64,000 bases of DNA from Streptomyces sp. XD-27. GTDB taxonomy: Bacteria > Actinomycetota > Actinomycetes > Streptomycetales > Streptomycetaceae. Positions 9,045-19,700 of this stretch are shown piece by piece. A program made the position numbers and the translations under genes. The notes below the pieces were generated by a model. It was not told the DNA's origin. It saw only the letters and a program-made list of their open reading frames with translations, and did no database searches. Numbering within the stretch: the first letter of the stretch is position 1; every line of letters begins with the position of its first letter. Location: NCBI RefSeq assembly GCF_030553055.1, contig NZ_CP130713.1, positions 1,798,001-1,862,000 on the forward strand. The letters are read 5' to 3'.

Positions 9045-10649
9045 GTGACCGAGCCGCACGACGGTGATCCGCCCGAAGGACTCGATCTGACGACCCCCGA
9101 ATGGGGGATGTGGCAGGCGTTCCGCAACGGCAGCACCCTCGATCTGCGTACCCCGCACCCGCAGCGGAACGATCCGGCGGGCCCGCACGCATGGGGTCCG
9201 GAGCGCAGTGTGCGCGCCCGCGTCGTCGCCCTGCTGCTGCTCGACGGCCCGCCGCCGCAGCCCGGCCGGGTGGCCGCGCTCAAGCTCAACGGGGTGCACA
9301 TCACCGGCACGCTGGATCTCGCGGGCGGCGCGATAGACCCGTATGTGGAGATGCGCAACTGCCGGTTCGAGCAGGAGCTGCTGCTGCCCGAGGCGCGCTT
9401 CTCCACGCTGCGGCTGGTGGGCTGCGCGGTGCCCCGCATCGAGGCGGCCCGGGTGCACACCGAGGGCGATCTGCATCTGCCGCGCTGCGTGGTGGAGAAC
9501 GGCATCCGGCTCACCGACGCCCACATCGGCACGGACTTACTGCTCAACCAGCTGGTGGTGCGCCGGGACCGGCGCGGCCGGTCCATCACCGCCGACGGGC
9601 TGACCGTCGCCCAGGACTTCCAGGCCGAGATGATCGAGTCGTACGGCGAGGTGAGCATGCGCGGTGCGCAGATCGGCGTCTCCTTGAGCCTGCGCGGCAG
9701 CCGGCTGCGCAATCCCTACGGAGGGCGGGCGCTGAACGCCCCGCAGCTGACGGTGGAGCGCACCCTGTATCTGACGGCCGCCGGGGTCAGCGGCTCGCCG
9801 TTCTCCAACGGCACGACCCCGCCGTACGGCATCTCCTCCAGCACGCCCACCCGTGGCACCCGCATCCAGCGCTTCGAGTGCGAGGGCGGGGTGCGGCTGG
9901 ACGACGGGCGGTTCGGCGACGCCATCGACTTCGAGCAGGCCCGTTTCATCCTGGAGAACGACCAGGAGGTGTCGCTGCGCCGGGTCCAGACGCCCGAGCT
10001 GCGCTTCCTCGGGGAGCGTCCGGAGAAGGGCCGGGTGATCCTGTCCGGCGCCAAGGTGGTCAACCTGGTCGACAAGTCGGTGAGCTGGCCGGGCCCGGGG
10101 GGTCTGGCGATGGCGGGGTTCGCCTACGAGCACCTCATCCCGCGCGGCCACTTCCCGCTGTCGCGGCGGCTGGAGTGGGTGGCCGCGGCGACGCCGGAGT
10201 ACTCCCCCGATCCCTACGAGATGCTGGCGACCGCCCTGCGCACCAGCGGGGAGGACGCGGACGCCCGCGAGGTGCTGCTCGCCAAGCAGCGGCGGCGGCG
10301 CGAGACGCTGCCGGTCGGCGCCAAGACGTGGGGGTATCTCCAGGACTGGACGGTGGCGTACGGGTACCGGCCGGGGCGTGCCGCGGTGTGGATGGCGGTG
10401 CTGTGGGCGGTCGGCACGGTCTTCTTCACCCAGCGGCCGCCCCAGGCGCTGAAGCCCGGCGAGGCGCCGCACTGGAACGCGTTCCTCTACACGCTGGATC
10501 TGCTGGTGCCGGTCATCGACCTCGGCCAGGACAGCCACTGGCGGCCGGACGGCGTGGCCCAGTGGGCGGCGGCGATCCTGATCATGCTCGGCTGGATCCT
10601 GGCCACGACGGTGGCGGCGGGCGCGTCACGACTGCTGCGCCGCCAGTAG
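9045..10649 (+). CDS. Conserved membrane-associated protein of unknown function, divergent from hisD
   Basis: A 534-residue protein. The N-terminal two thirds consist of short repeated strand-turn units (LKLNGVHITGTLDLAGG, EMRNCRFEQELLLPEARF, VSMRGAQIGVSLSLRGSRL), which look like a right-handed beta-helix of the pentapeptide-repeat kind. The C-terminal part has two membrane segments, about residues 440-460 (AAVWMAVLWAVGTVFF) and 505-525 (WAAAILIMLGWILATTVAAG), separated by a loop with DLLVPVIDLGQD. Streptomycete homologues are often labelled oxidoreductase, but I see no cofactor motif. GTG 9045 was chosen because GGGAGGGG lies eight bases upstream. Confidence 0.7.
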   Translation: MTEPHDGDPPEGLDLTTPEWGMWQAFRNGSTLDLRTPHPQRNDPAGPHAWGPERSVRARVVALLLLDGPPPQPGRVAALKLNGVHITGTLDLAGGAIDPYVEMRNCRFEQELLLPEARFSTLRLVGCAVPRIEAARVHTEGDLHLPRCVVENGIRLTDAHIGTDLLLNQLVVRRDRRGRSITADGLTVAQDFQAEMIESYGEVSMRGAQIGVSLSLRGSRLRNPYGGRALNAPQLTVERTLYLTAAGVSGSPFSNGTTPPYGISSSTPTRGTRIQRFECEGGVRLDDGRFGDAIDFEQARFILENDQEVSLRRVQTPELRFLGERPEKGRVILSGAKVVNLVDKSVSWPGPGGLAMAGFAYEHLIPRGHFPLSRRLEWVAAATPEYSPDPYEMLATALRTSGEDADAREVLLAKQRRRRETLPVGAKTWGYLQDWTVAYGYRPGRAAVWMAVLWAVGTVFFTQRPPQALKPGEAPHWNAFLYTLDLLVPVIDLGQDSHWRPDGVAQWAAAILIMLGWILATTVAAGASRLLRRQ

Positions 10650-10780
10650 CGGCGAGGCCTTGGCGGGCCCGGCGCCCGCGGCGGGAGGCCGACCGGTCCG
10701 GCGCCCGCAGCGGGGGCCGCGCTGGCCGGGCCTGCGGGGTTCACATGCCGGTCAGGACCCCCGGTCGGCGGAATGGGCAC

Positions 10781-10786
10781 TACGAT
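10781..10786 (+). promoter_or_regulatory. -10 box TACGAT, leaderless or very short leader
   Basis: TACGAT ends eight bases before GTG 10795. No ribosome binding site precedes that GTG, so the mRNA probably starts at or close to the start codon. Confidence 0.5.
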
Positions 10787-10794
10787 GAGCGGCC

Positions 10795-11535
10795 GTGACC
10801 TCCCCCCGTCTGCCGCTCTTCCCACTGAACACCGTGCTGTTCCCGGGCCTGGTGCTGCCGCTGAACGTCTTCGAGGCGCGGTACCGCGCCCTGATGCGCG
10901 ATCTGTCGGCGCTGCCCGAGGACACGCCGCGCCGCTTCGGTGTGATCGCCATCCGGGACGGACGCGAGGTCGCGCGGACCGCGCCCGGCCTGCCGGACCC
11001 CACCACGATGCCGGAGCAGGGTCCGACCGCGGGCTTCGGCGCCGACCCGATGCGCGCCTTCCACGACGTGGGGTGCGTGGCGGACGCGGCGACGATCCGC
11101 CCGCGCGAGGACGGCACGTTCGAGGTGCTGGCCACCGGCACGACCCGCTTCCGGCTGCTGTCCGTGGATTCCTCCGGCCCCTACCTGACCGCCGAGGTCG
11201 AGGAGTTGCCGGAGGAGGAGGGCGACGGCGCCGGAGCCCTGGCGGCGGGCGTACTGCGGGCCTTCCGCACGTACCAGAAGCGGCTGGCCGGGGCCCGGGA
11301 GCGGACCCTGACCGCCGAGCAGGAACTGCCGGGTGAGCCGTCGGTGCTGTCCTATCTGGTGGCGGCGGCCGCCATGCTGGACAACCCCACGAAGCAGCGG
11401 CTGCTCCAGGCACCGGACACCGCCTCCCGGCTGGCGGACGAGCTGAAACTGCTGCGCACGGAGACCGCGGTGATCGGTAAGCTCCCGTCGCTGCCGCTCA
11501 CCGAGCACACGCAGCACCCGACGAGCCCCAACTGA
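10795..11535 (+). CDS. LON peptidase N-terminal (substrate-binding) domain protein
   Basis: A 246-residue protein starting MTSPRLPLFPLNTVLFPGLV, with LPLNVFEARYRALM shortly after; this is the typical entry of the Lon N-terminal domain (PF02190). The domain fills the first 190 residues or so, and a helical tail follows. There is no AAA or protease domain, so it is one of the stand-alone Lon-N proteins, whose biochemical role is poorly known; substrate recognition or a scaffold role is inferred. It precedes the YbaK-like gene by 42 bases on the same strand. Confidence 0.85.
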   Translation: MTSPRLPLFPLNTVLFPGLVLPLNVFEARYRALMRDLSALPEDTPRRFGVIAIRDGREVARTAPGLPDPTTMPEQGPTAGFGADPMRAFHDVGCVADAATIRPREDGTFEVLATGTTRFRLLSVDSSGPYLTAEVEELPEEEGDGAGALAAGVLRAFRTYQKRLAGARERTLTAEQELPGEPSVLSYLVAAAAMLDNPTKQRLLQAPDTASRLADELKLLRTETAVIGKLPSLPLTEHTQHPTSPN

Positions 11536-11570
11536 CCGACCGACACCGACCGACACCGACTGACACCGGA
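11531..11570 (+). repeat. Tandem decamer repeat between two genes
   Basis: CGACACCGAC occurs twice in tandem, with degenerate flanking copies (ACTGACCGAC before, TGACACCGGA after). It fills the gap between the Lon-domain gene and the YbaK-like gene. Confidence 0.6.
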
Positions 11571-11577
11571 CGGCGCC

Positions 11578-12078
11578 ATGGCCAGGAAGTCCAAGAAGCA
11601 GTCCGGGGGCGGCACCCCCGCGACGGTGGCCCTCACCGCCGCCGGTACCGCCTTCACCGTGCACGCCTACGAGCACGATCCGGCGGCGCCGTCGTACGGG
11701 ACGGAGGCCGCCGAGGCGCTGGGCGTCGATCCGGCGCGGGTCTTCAAGACCCTGGTCGCCTCGGTGGACGACGCGCTGACGGTCGCCATCGTGCCGGTGT
11801 CGGCCCAGCTGGACCTGAAGGCGCTGGCGGCGGCGGTGGGCGGCAAGCGCGCGGTGATGGCGGACCCGGCCGCGGCCGAGCGCACCACCGGCTACGTACG
11901 GGGCGGAATCTCCCCGCTCGGCCAGCGCAAGCGGCTGCCCACCGCGCTGGACGCGTCCGCGTCCGGCCATCCGACGGTGTGCGTCTCGGCGGGGCGCCGA
12001 GGTCTGGAGGTCGAGCTGGCCCCGGCGGATCTCGCGGCGCTCACCGGCGCGGTGGTCGCGCCGATCGCGCGCTTCTGA
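11578..12078 (+). CDS. YbaK/EbsC-family Cys-tRNA(Pro)/aminoacyl-tRNA deacylase
   Basis: A 166-residue YbaK-type protein. Visible family features are VDPARVFKTLVASVDD with the conserved catalytic Lys region, IVPVSAQLDLKALAAAVGGKRAVMAD, TGYVRGGISPLGQRKRLPT (the conserved GGxSPxG loop) and a C-terminal VSAGRRGLEVELAPADL. These enzymes hydrolyse mischarged Cys-tRNA(Pro) or related species. The N-terminus has an extra Lys-rich stretch (MARKSKKQSGGG). No clear ribosome binding site precedes ATG 11578; it may be translated after the preceding gene. Confidence 0.88.
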   Translation: MARKSKKQSGGGTPATVALTAAGTAFTVHAYEHDPAAPSYGTEAAEALGVDPARVFKTLVASVDDALTVAIVPVSAQLDLKALAAAVGGKRAVMADPAAAERTTGYVRGGISPLGQRKRLPTALDASASGHPTVCVSAGRRGLEVELAPADLAALTGAVVAPIARF

Positions 12079-12099
12079 CCCGGCCACTCCCCCTTTTTC

Positions 12100-12116
12100 C
12101 TGGGACTCCGTCCCAG
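12100..12116. terminator. Hairpin between convergent genes
   Basis: CTGGGAC-tcc-GTCCCAG is a perfect seven-base-pair stem following a T run, between the YbaK-like gene (ends 12078) and the DUF2567 gene (ends 12127). It may serve as a weak terminator. Confidence 0.4.
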
Positions 12117-12126
12117 ACCCCGGTCC

Positions 12127-12798
12127 TCAGTCTGCCCCGGGCTCCGTCCGGGAGGTCCCTCCGGACGGGCTGGACTCCGCTGCCTCCGGCTCCGGGTCCC
12201 GCGGGCCGAACAGACCGGTGAGCGCCAGATGCGCGGCCATCGCGGCCACCGACCAGGCCAGCAGCGCGCCCTTGGCGCCCAGCGCCAGCGGCTTGTCGAA
12301 CGTGACCCCCGCGCCGACCTCGCGGGCGTGCTTCTCCACGTCGGTCTCGGGGCCGAGGAACACCCCCAGCCGCCAGGCGAGCAACGAGCCGAGCAGACCG
12401 CCCACCGCGAGGCCGAGCACCAGCGGCACGCCGCCGCGCCGCCGGAACAGGAAGACGGCGATCGCGGACAGCACGCCCATGCCGAGCGCGAGCAGGATGA
12501 AGATGCCGTCGGCGCCGATCGCGTCCTCGGCCTCGGAGTCCCTCAGCCAGACGCGGCTCTGGCCGTCCCAGACGGCCGGGACGCGCGGAGCCAGCCACAG
12601 CCACAGCAGGCCCAGCAGCACTCCCGAGACCGTGACGACCAGTGCCACGAGTACGGCCTCCAGCAGCTCGGCGCTGCGGCTCCGGTCCCCGGTGCCGGCC
12701 GCCGGCTCGGCAGGGTGGGCGGAGCCTCCGGACGGCTCGGGGCCGGACGGCTGCGGTCCGGGCGTGGGCTTGTCGTGCGGCGTCAACGGTGCGGTCAC
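12127..12798 (-). CDS. DUF2567-like membrane protein
   Basis: With GTG 12798 the protein has about 223 residues. A Pro-rich cytoplasmic N-terminus is followed by four hydrophobic segments (LVALVVTVSGVLLGLLWLWL, FILLALGMGVLSAIAVFLF, VPLVLGLAVGGLLGSLLAW and ALLAWSVAAMAAHLALTGLF) and a charged tail. The fold and the LGLLWLWLAPRVP motif fit actinobacterial DUF2567; the function is unknown. An upstream in-frame GTG at 12861 overlaps the permease stop as GTGA and would add 21 residues; neither start has a clear ribosome binding site. The last 17 codons contain a perfect inverted repeat (12144-12168), so the tail may derive from a short repeat. Confidence 0.7.
   Translation of the reverse strand: MTAPLTPHDKPTPGPQPSGPEPSGGSAHPAEPAAGTGDRSRSAELLEAVLVALVVTVSGVLLGLLWLWLAPRVPAVWDGQSRVWLRDSEAEDAIGADGIFILLALGMGVLSAIAVFLFRRRGGVPLVLGLAVGGLLGSLLAWRLGVFLGPETDVEKHAREVGAGVTFDKPLALGAKGALLAWSVAAMAAHLALTGLFGPRDPEPEAAESSPSGGTSRTEPGAD
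12144..12168. repeat. Inverted repeat inside the 3' end of the DUF2567 gene
   Basis: CCGTCCGG and CCGGACGG form perfect eight-base arms around a nine-base loop, within the codons for the Ser/Gly-rich tail. It looks like another of the short GC hairpins of this window. Confidence 0.45.
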
Positions 12799-12857
12799 CC
12801 CGTCATCGTGCCAGGTGGGCGGCGCGGGCAGGTCGGCAGGAGGGCCACTGGGATGCG

Positions 12858-13685
12858 TCACCGCACCGCCGCCCGGCGGTAGGCCCAGGTCGCGGCCGCC
12901 AGCGAGACGACCCCGACCGCCGCGCACACTCCCAGATCGGCACCGACCACGAGCCAGTCGGGCTGGGCGTCGAAGGACCGGGCCAGTGCCTCCACACCGT
13001 ACGTGGACGGCAGCAGATCGCGGGCGTACGACACCGCGGGCGGCATCCGGTCGGCGGGCAGCACCCCGAGCAGCAGCGCGGCGGACATGCCCAGCTGGCC
13101 GCAGAGGGTCGCCAGCTCCTGGCGCGGGGCGAGGAGCCCGAGGGCGGCGCCGAGCCCGGCGAGCGCGGCCCCGGAGAGCGGGATCACCGCCGCCAGGACC
13201 CACAGGTGCCCCAGCGGGAGCCCGAAGAGCACGCTGCCGGTCACAGCGGTGGCGATCGTGCCGGGCACGGTGAAGGAGGCGTACGCGGCGGCGGCGCCGA
13301 GCACCACGGCGGCGGGGGGCACCGGCAGCGTCGCGTAGTGGTCGAGACCGCCGCTGGCCCGCAGCTGGCCGAAGTACTGCGCCAGGAGGTTCAGTGCCAC
13401 GAACGCCACGACCAGCACGCTGGACCCGGCGACCACGGCCCGTGCCTCGCTGCCGCCGTCCACCACGCCCCGCATCAGGACCATGATCCCGATGGACTGG
13501 AAGGTGGCCACGAACAGCAACGGGATCCGGGCCACCCGGGCCCGGGACAGCTGTGCCCGGTAGACGGCGCCGAGGGCGGGCAGCAGCCGCGCGCGGGCCG
13601 CGAGCGGGGCGGGCGCGGCGGCGTCCTCGGACCTGGTCCGGGTGTCGCCGCGCGGCGCGGCGGCCTCCAGAGACACGGCAGTCAC
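12858..13685 (-). CDS. ABC-2 type exporter permease
   Basis: A 275-residue integral membrane protein with about six hydrophobic segments and the C-terminal pattern of ABC-2 permeases (LPSTYGVEALARSF between the last two segments). GTG 13685 has GAGGAG nine bases upstream. The ATPase gene lies 151 bases upstream on the same strand. The pair probably forms a dimeric exporter of unknown substrate; drug or lipid export is a guess from the family only. Confidence 0.85.
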   Translation of the reverse strand: MTAVSLEAAAPRGDTRTRSEDAAAPAPLAARARLLPALGAVYRAQLSRARVARIPLLFVATFQSIGIMVLMRGVVDGGSEARAVVAGSSVLVVAFVALNLLAQYFGQLRASGGLDHYATLPVPPAAVVLGAAAAYASFTVPGTIATAVTGSVLFGLPLGHLWVLAAVIPLSGAALAGLGAALGLLAPRQELATLCGQLGMSAALLLGVLPADRMPPAVSYARDLLPSTYGVEALARSFDAQPDWLVVGADLGVCAAVGVVSLAAATWAYRRAAVR

Positions 13686-13708
13686 GTTGCGCGGCTCCTC
13701 TTCGATGG

Positions 13709-13735
13709 GGCTCCCCCCGGACGGCGTTCGGGGGA
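13709..13735. repeat. GC hairpin between ABC ATPase and permease genes
   Basis: CTCCCCC and GGGGGAG arms flank an eleven- to twelve-base loop within the 151-base gap. It resembles the short hairpin elements seen in hisD and murD and could also reduce permease transcription. Confidence 0.4.
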
Positions 13736-13836
13736 GGTCGCGGCCACTGCGGCCGCCGCGCCGGTACGACGCCGACGGGGCGCCCGGCGAGGCGTTGCCG
13801 TCGGATCGTCCGGGGAGCGGGTCGTCCGGTGGCGGC

Positions 13837-14856
<1,020 letters not shown>

Positions 14857-14993
14857 GAGCTATGAGGGTACGCGCCCTTACGCCGCCGCTCGGCCTCGGG
14901 GCACGGGTTCGGCGCACCCGCCGCGCCTCCTCCCGGCGCCACCCCCTGGCTCCCGCGGCCGACGGGCCGGGCTGCGAGCCGTCGGCGGCGCCC

Positions 14994-16283
14994 CTACTCC
15001 CCCGCGGGAGCCCGCTCCGTGGCCGTGCGGCCGTCGATCTCGCGCCAGAACCCCGCCCGGATCGCGTACCGGTCGTGCTCGTCGATCTGGTCGTCCTTGT
15101 GCGCGAGCAGGCCGAAGCGGGCGGCGTACCGCAGCAGCTCGCCGTCGATGCGGTGCGGGATGCGCGGGTACTCCGTCGACAGCTGGTGCAGCGGGCCGGC
15201 GTCGGAGAGCCGCTCGGTCCAGCGCCGGGCGAAGACCTGGCCGACCTCGAAGGGGTCGCCGCTGACCGCGGTGATGTCCTCCTCGCGGTCGGCCCAGCGC
15301 TGCTCGGCCGTGGTGAGCTGGGCGAGCATGGGCAGCGCGGCGGTCTCGGGCGGCTCGCCCGCGCCGGCGCCGCGGTCCACCCATCCTCGGTCGGAGGACC
15401 AGCGCAGCGTGGCGGTGGGGGCGGGGTGCGGTCCGGACTGCCCGGCGGGGCCGCGGCCCAGTCCGGCCAGGTCCTTGGGCGTCGGTACGCCGCGGGCCGC
15501 GGCCGCCGCGGCCGCGTCGGAGGCGTCGGCGGCGTCGCCCCCGTCGCCGGTGCGCTCGGGGGCGGCGGTCCCGGGTTCCGCCGTGCGCGGGGGGTCGACG
15601 GGGCGGACGGTGCCGTTGTGGGCGGGGCCCTGGTCCCCGGGCACCGCGGCGGCGGCCGTCTCCGGCAGCGGGGCGGCGAGGATCGCGGCGATCTCGGGCC
15701 GGGTGCCGGGCGCGGAGGCGCAGGGCGCGGGGTACTCCTTGGCGCGCACCGCGCAGGTGATCCAGGCGCGGTCCAGCACACGGCGCTCGTCGGCCTCGGC
15801 GACGAGGTCCTCCGACTGGTTGAAGTCGCCGTCGGCGGCCTGGACGGCCCACAGATGGATGGCGACGCCGTGCTCCTTGGCGTCCATCAGGCCGGGCAGC
15901 AGGTCGCCGTCGCCGGTGACGAGCACGATGTCGGAGCAGGCGCGGTTGCGGGCCAGTTCGGTGAGTTCCGCGTGCATGGCGGCGTCCACGCCCTTCTGCG
16001 CCCAGCGTCCGTCGCTTCGGGTCAGGGCGCCCAGCCGGACGGTGACCCGCGGCATGACGCGCAGCCGCCGGTGTTCGGGCTGGGGCACCCGGTCGGGCGC
16101 GCCGTCGAACCAGTAGATCCGCAGCAGCGGGCGTTCGGTCTCCGCTTCGGCGCGCTCCCGCAGCCCTTGGATGAGGGTCGCGTGCTCGACGGAGATGCGG
16201 GACCGGGCGGGTTCTCCGGCGAGCAGGCTCGCGGCGGCGCCCAGCAGATAACCGGCGTCCACCAGGACGACGCAGCGGTCCAC
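14994..16283 (-). CDS. NYN-domain (PIN-like ribonuclease fold) protein
   Basis: A 429-residue protein. The N-terminal half is a NYN domain: VDRCVVLVDAGYLLG, RIYWFDGAPD, KGVDAAMHAELTELARN and CSDIVLVTGDGDLLPG hold the conserved acidic residues that bind metal in this RNase-like fold. A low-complexity Ala/Pro-rich linker of about 120 residues leads to a second helical domain (AEQRWADREEDITAVSGDP onward) ending in APAGE. It probably cleaves or binds RNA; the target is unknown. GTG 16283 was chosen because GAGG lies six bases upstream; a longer reading from GTG 16328 has no site. Confidence 0.8.
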   Translation of the reverse strand: MDRCVVLVDAGYLLGAAASLLAGEPARSRISVEHATLIQGLRERAEAETERPLLRIYWFDGAPDRVPQPEHRRLRVMPRVTVRLGALTRSDGRWAQKGVDAAMHAELTELARNRACSDIVLVTGDGDLLPGLMDAKEHGVAIHLWAVQAADGDFNQSEDLVAEADERRVLDRAWITCAVRAKEYPAPCASAPGTRPEIAAILAAPLPETAAAAVPGDQGPAHNGTVRPVDPPRTAEPGTAAPERTGDGGDAADASDAAAAAAARGVPTPKDLAGLGRGPAGQSGPHPAPTATLRWSSDRGWVDRGAGAGEPPETAALPMLAQLTTAEQRWADREEDITAVSGDPFEVGQVFARRWTERLSDAGPLHQLSTEYPRIPHRIDGELLRYAARFGLLAHKDDQIDEHDRYAIRAGFWREIDGRTATERAPAGE

Positions 16284-16531
16284 GTTCCACCTCTTCCCTG
16301 ACGTCCGGACGTGCGCTCCCCCCGGCACCGCGGACCCGGTGCTTTCGGCTTCGCTTCGAGTCTGCCCGACCGCAGGGGAGTTACCTGTCCGAACTGGATC
16401 AACGGCGTGGCGGATACGGCCTACCCGTCATGCGAGCCTCTCACTCACGGTAATTGCCCGAAATGCACGTTACGTTCTGTCGTGTCACTGTGTCTTCCGG
16501 GGAACCGACCTCAACGGGAGGCAGAACAGCC
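16284..16531. other. Divergent intergenic region
   Basis: This 248-base gap separates the NYN gene (-) from the small basic protein gene (+). TACGTT at 16471-16476 is a possible -10 for the rightward gene, but I see no convincing -35 and no palindromic operator. Confidence 0.3.
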
Positions 16532-16705
16532 ATGGCCAAGAACAAGAACCGCGAACGCAAGGAGCGGACCGCCCGCAGTGCCGCCGAGCGGGGCGCGGAG
16601 CGGGAGGGCCGGGCCTCGGCGCCGGAGCCACGGGACCCGTCGCTGCCGTCGCCGATGGACATGGGCGGCCGCAAGGGACGGCAGAAGAAGTTCGGCCACA
16701 ACTGA
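16532..16705 (+). CDS. Small highly basic protein of unknown function
   Basis: A 57-residue protein: MAKNKNRERKERTARSAAER, then an acidic-basic mixed stretch, then DMGGRKGRQKKFGHN at the end. It is rich in Lys, Arg and Glu, has no hydrophobic core and is probably disordered or nucleic-acid binding. ATG 16532 has GGGAGG eleven to sixteen bases upstream, a good site. The gene is monocistronic, closed by a strong terminator. I do not recognise a function. Confidence 0.7.
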   Translation: MAKNKNRERKERTARSAAERGAEREGRASAPEPRDPSLPSPMDMGGRKGRQKKFGHN

Positions 16706-16725
16706 TCGGCCTCACCGAACGCTTG

Positions 16726-16756
16726 AAGGGGCGCGCCCGACCCGGGCGCGCCCCTT
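16726..16756. terminator. Strong bidirectional terminator between small basic gene and dnaE
   Basis: AAGGGGCGCGCCC-gaccc-GGGCGCGCCCCTT is a perfect 13-base-pair stem with a five-base loop. It is placed between two convergent genes (stops at 16705 and 16762) and its A/T ends allow use in both directions. Confidence 0.85.
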
Positions 16757-16761
16757 CCTGC

Positions 16762-19700
16762 TCACCCCGCCAGACAGGACGGGCCGAGCAGCGCCTTCAG
16801 ATCACCGAACAGCGCCGGATCCTGGGTGACCCGGTGCCGGTCCAGCCGCAGCACCGTGGTCTTGCGCGCGCCTTGCAGCCGGATGCGCACCTCGGTCGAT
16901 CCGCGGTGGTGGCTGAGCACCTCGCCGAGCTTCTCGACCAGCGGCGGGGTGACCTTGACCGTCGGGATGGTGATCGTCACGGGGGCGTTGGCGGACGCCT
17001 CGGACAGGTCCGGGACCATCAGCTCCATCGCGACCAGCCGCGGCACGTCCTCCCGCTTGTCCAGGCGGCCCTTGACGAAGACCACGACGTCCTCGACCAG
17101 TTGGGTGGAGACCAGCTGGTACGTGGCCGGGAAGAACATGCAGTCGATGGAGCCGGCCAGGTCCTCGACGGTGGCGATCGCCCAGGCGTTGCCCTGCTTG
17201 GTCATCTTGCGCTGGAGGCCGGAGATGATGCCGCCGATGGTCACGATGGCGCCGTCGGCGTGCTCACCGCCGGTCAGCTGCGCGATGGCGGCGTCGCTCT
17301 TGTCGTTGAGGACGTGCTCGATGCCGAACAGCGGGTGGTCGGAGACGTAGAGGCCGAGCATCTCGCGCTCCTGCGCGAGCAGATACGACTTGTCCCACTC
17401 GACGTCGGAGAACTCCACGTCGAGGCCGAAGCCCGGGCCGTCGTCCCCGCCTGCGTCGTCGCCCATGCCGCCGAAGAGGTCGAACTGCCCCTCGGCCTCC
17501 TTGCGCTTCACCGCGACCACGTTGTCGATCATGGGCTCGTAGTGCGCCGTGAGGCCCTTGCGGGTGTGCCCCATCTCGTCGAACGCGCCCGCCTTGATCA
17601 GCGACTCGGTGGTGCGCTTGTTGCAGACGACCGCGTCGACCTTGTCGAGGTAGTCGGGGAAGGAGTTGTACTTCCCCTTCGCCTTGCGGCAGCGGATGAT
17701 CGAGTCCACCACGTTCTGGCCGACGTTGCGGACCGCCGTGAGACCGAAGAGGATCACGTCGTCGCCCTGCGCCGTGAAGTTCGCCTCGGACTCGTTGACG
17801 TTCGGCGGGAGCACCTTGATGCCCATACGGCGGCACTCGTTCAGATAGACCGCCGACTTGTCCTTGTCGTCGCGCACGGAGGTCAGCAGCGCCGCCATGT
17901 ACTCCGCGGGGTAGTTCGCCTTGAGGTACGCGGTCCAGTAGGTGACCAGTCCGTACGCGGAGGAGTGCGCCTTGTTGAACGCGTATCCGGCGAAGGGGAC
18001 CAGGACGTCCCACAGGGCCTGGATCGCCGCGTCCGAGTAGCCGTTCTTGCGGGCGCCCGCCTGGAAGATGCCGAAGTTCTTCGCCAGTTCCTCGGGCTTC
18101 TTCTTGCCCATCACGCGGCGCAGGATGTCGGCCTCGCCGAGCGAGTACCCCGCGATGATCTGGGCGGCCTTCTGCACCTGCTCCTGGTACACGATGAGGC
18201 CGTAGGTGAGGCCGAGGGTCTCCTTGAGGGGCTCCTCGAGCTCGGGGTGGATCGGCGTGATCTCCTGGCGGCCGTTCTTGCGCTCCGCGTAGTTCGTGTG
18301 CGAGTTCATGCCCATCGGGCCCGGCCGGTAGAGGGCCGAGACGGCGGAGATGTCCTCGAAGTTGTCGGGCTGCATCTGGCGCAGCAGGGAGCGCATCGGG
18401 CCGCCGTCGAACTGGAAGACGCCGAGCGTGTCACCGCGGCAGAGCATCTGGTACGTCTTGGGGTCGTCCAGCGGGACGGAGAGCAGCTCCAGCTCGACGC
18501 CCTTGTTGGCCTTCACCATCTTGACGGCGTCGTCCATGATCGTGAGGTTGCGCAGGCCGAGGAAGTCCATCTTCAGCAGGCCGAGCGACTCACAGGTGGG
18601 GTAGTCCCACTGCGTGATGGTGACGCCGTCGGAGTGCCGCACCCAGACGGGGATGTGGTCGGTGATCGTCTCACTCGACATGATCACGCCGGCCGCGTGC
18701 ACACCCATCTGCCGGACCAGGCCCTCGACGCCGCGCGCGGTGTCGATGACCTTCTTCACGTCCGGCTCGTTCTCGTACATCCCCCGGACCTCGCCCGCCT
18801 CGCTGTAGCGGGGGTGCTTCTCGTCGGTGATGCCGGAGAGCGGGATGCCCTTGCCCAGGACGTCGGCGGGCATCGCCTTGGTGATCCGGTCGCCCATGGC
18901 GTACGGGTAGCCCAGGACGCGGGCGGAGTCCTTGATCGCGTTCTTGGCCTTGATGGTGCCGTACGTGCCGATCATGGCGACCTTGTCGGCGCCGTACTTC
19001 TCGGTCACGTACCGGATGACCTCGCCGCGCCTGCGCTCGTCGAAGTCGATGTCGACGTCGGGCATGGAGACGCGCTCGGGGTTGAGGAACCGCTCGAAGA
19101 TCAGGCCGTGCTCGATCGGGTCGAGGTCGGTGATGCCCATGGCGTACGCCACGATCGAACCGGCCGCGGAGCCTCGGCCGGGGCCCACCGCGATGCCGTT
19201 GTCCTTGGCCCACATGATGAAGTCGGCGACGACGAGGAAGTACCCCGGGAACCCCATCTGGATGATGACGTCCATCTCGTAGTCAGCCTGCCGCTGGCGG
19301 TCCTCCGGCACCCCGCCCGGGTACCGCCGGGCCATGCCCCGCTTGACCTCCTCCTGGAACCAGGTGACCTCGGTGTAGCCCTCGGGGACGTCGAAGCGGG
19401 GCATCAGGTCGCGCTTGTCGAACCAGCCGGCGGTGTCCACCTGCTCGGCGACCAGCCAGGTGTTGGCGCACCCCGCCTGCCAGGCGTCCGAGGAGTCGAC
19501 GGCGTACATCTCGTCCGTCGACTTGAGGTAGTAGCCGGTGCCGTCGAACTTGAAGCGGTCCGGGTCGGACAGGTTCTTGCCGGTCTGGATGCACAGCAGG
19601 GCGTCGTGGGCGCTCGCCTCGTGCGCGTACGTGTAGTGCGAGTCATTGGTGACCAGCGGCGGGATCTCCAGCTTCTTGCCGATCTCCAGCAGCCCGTCCC

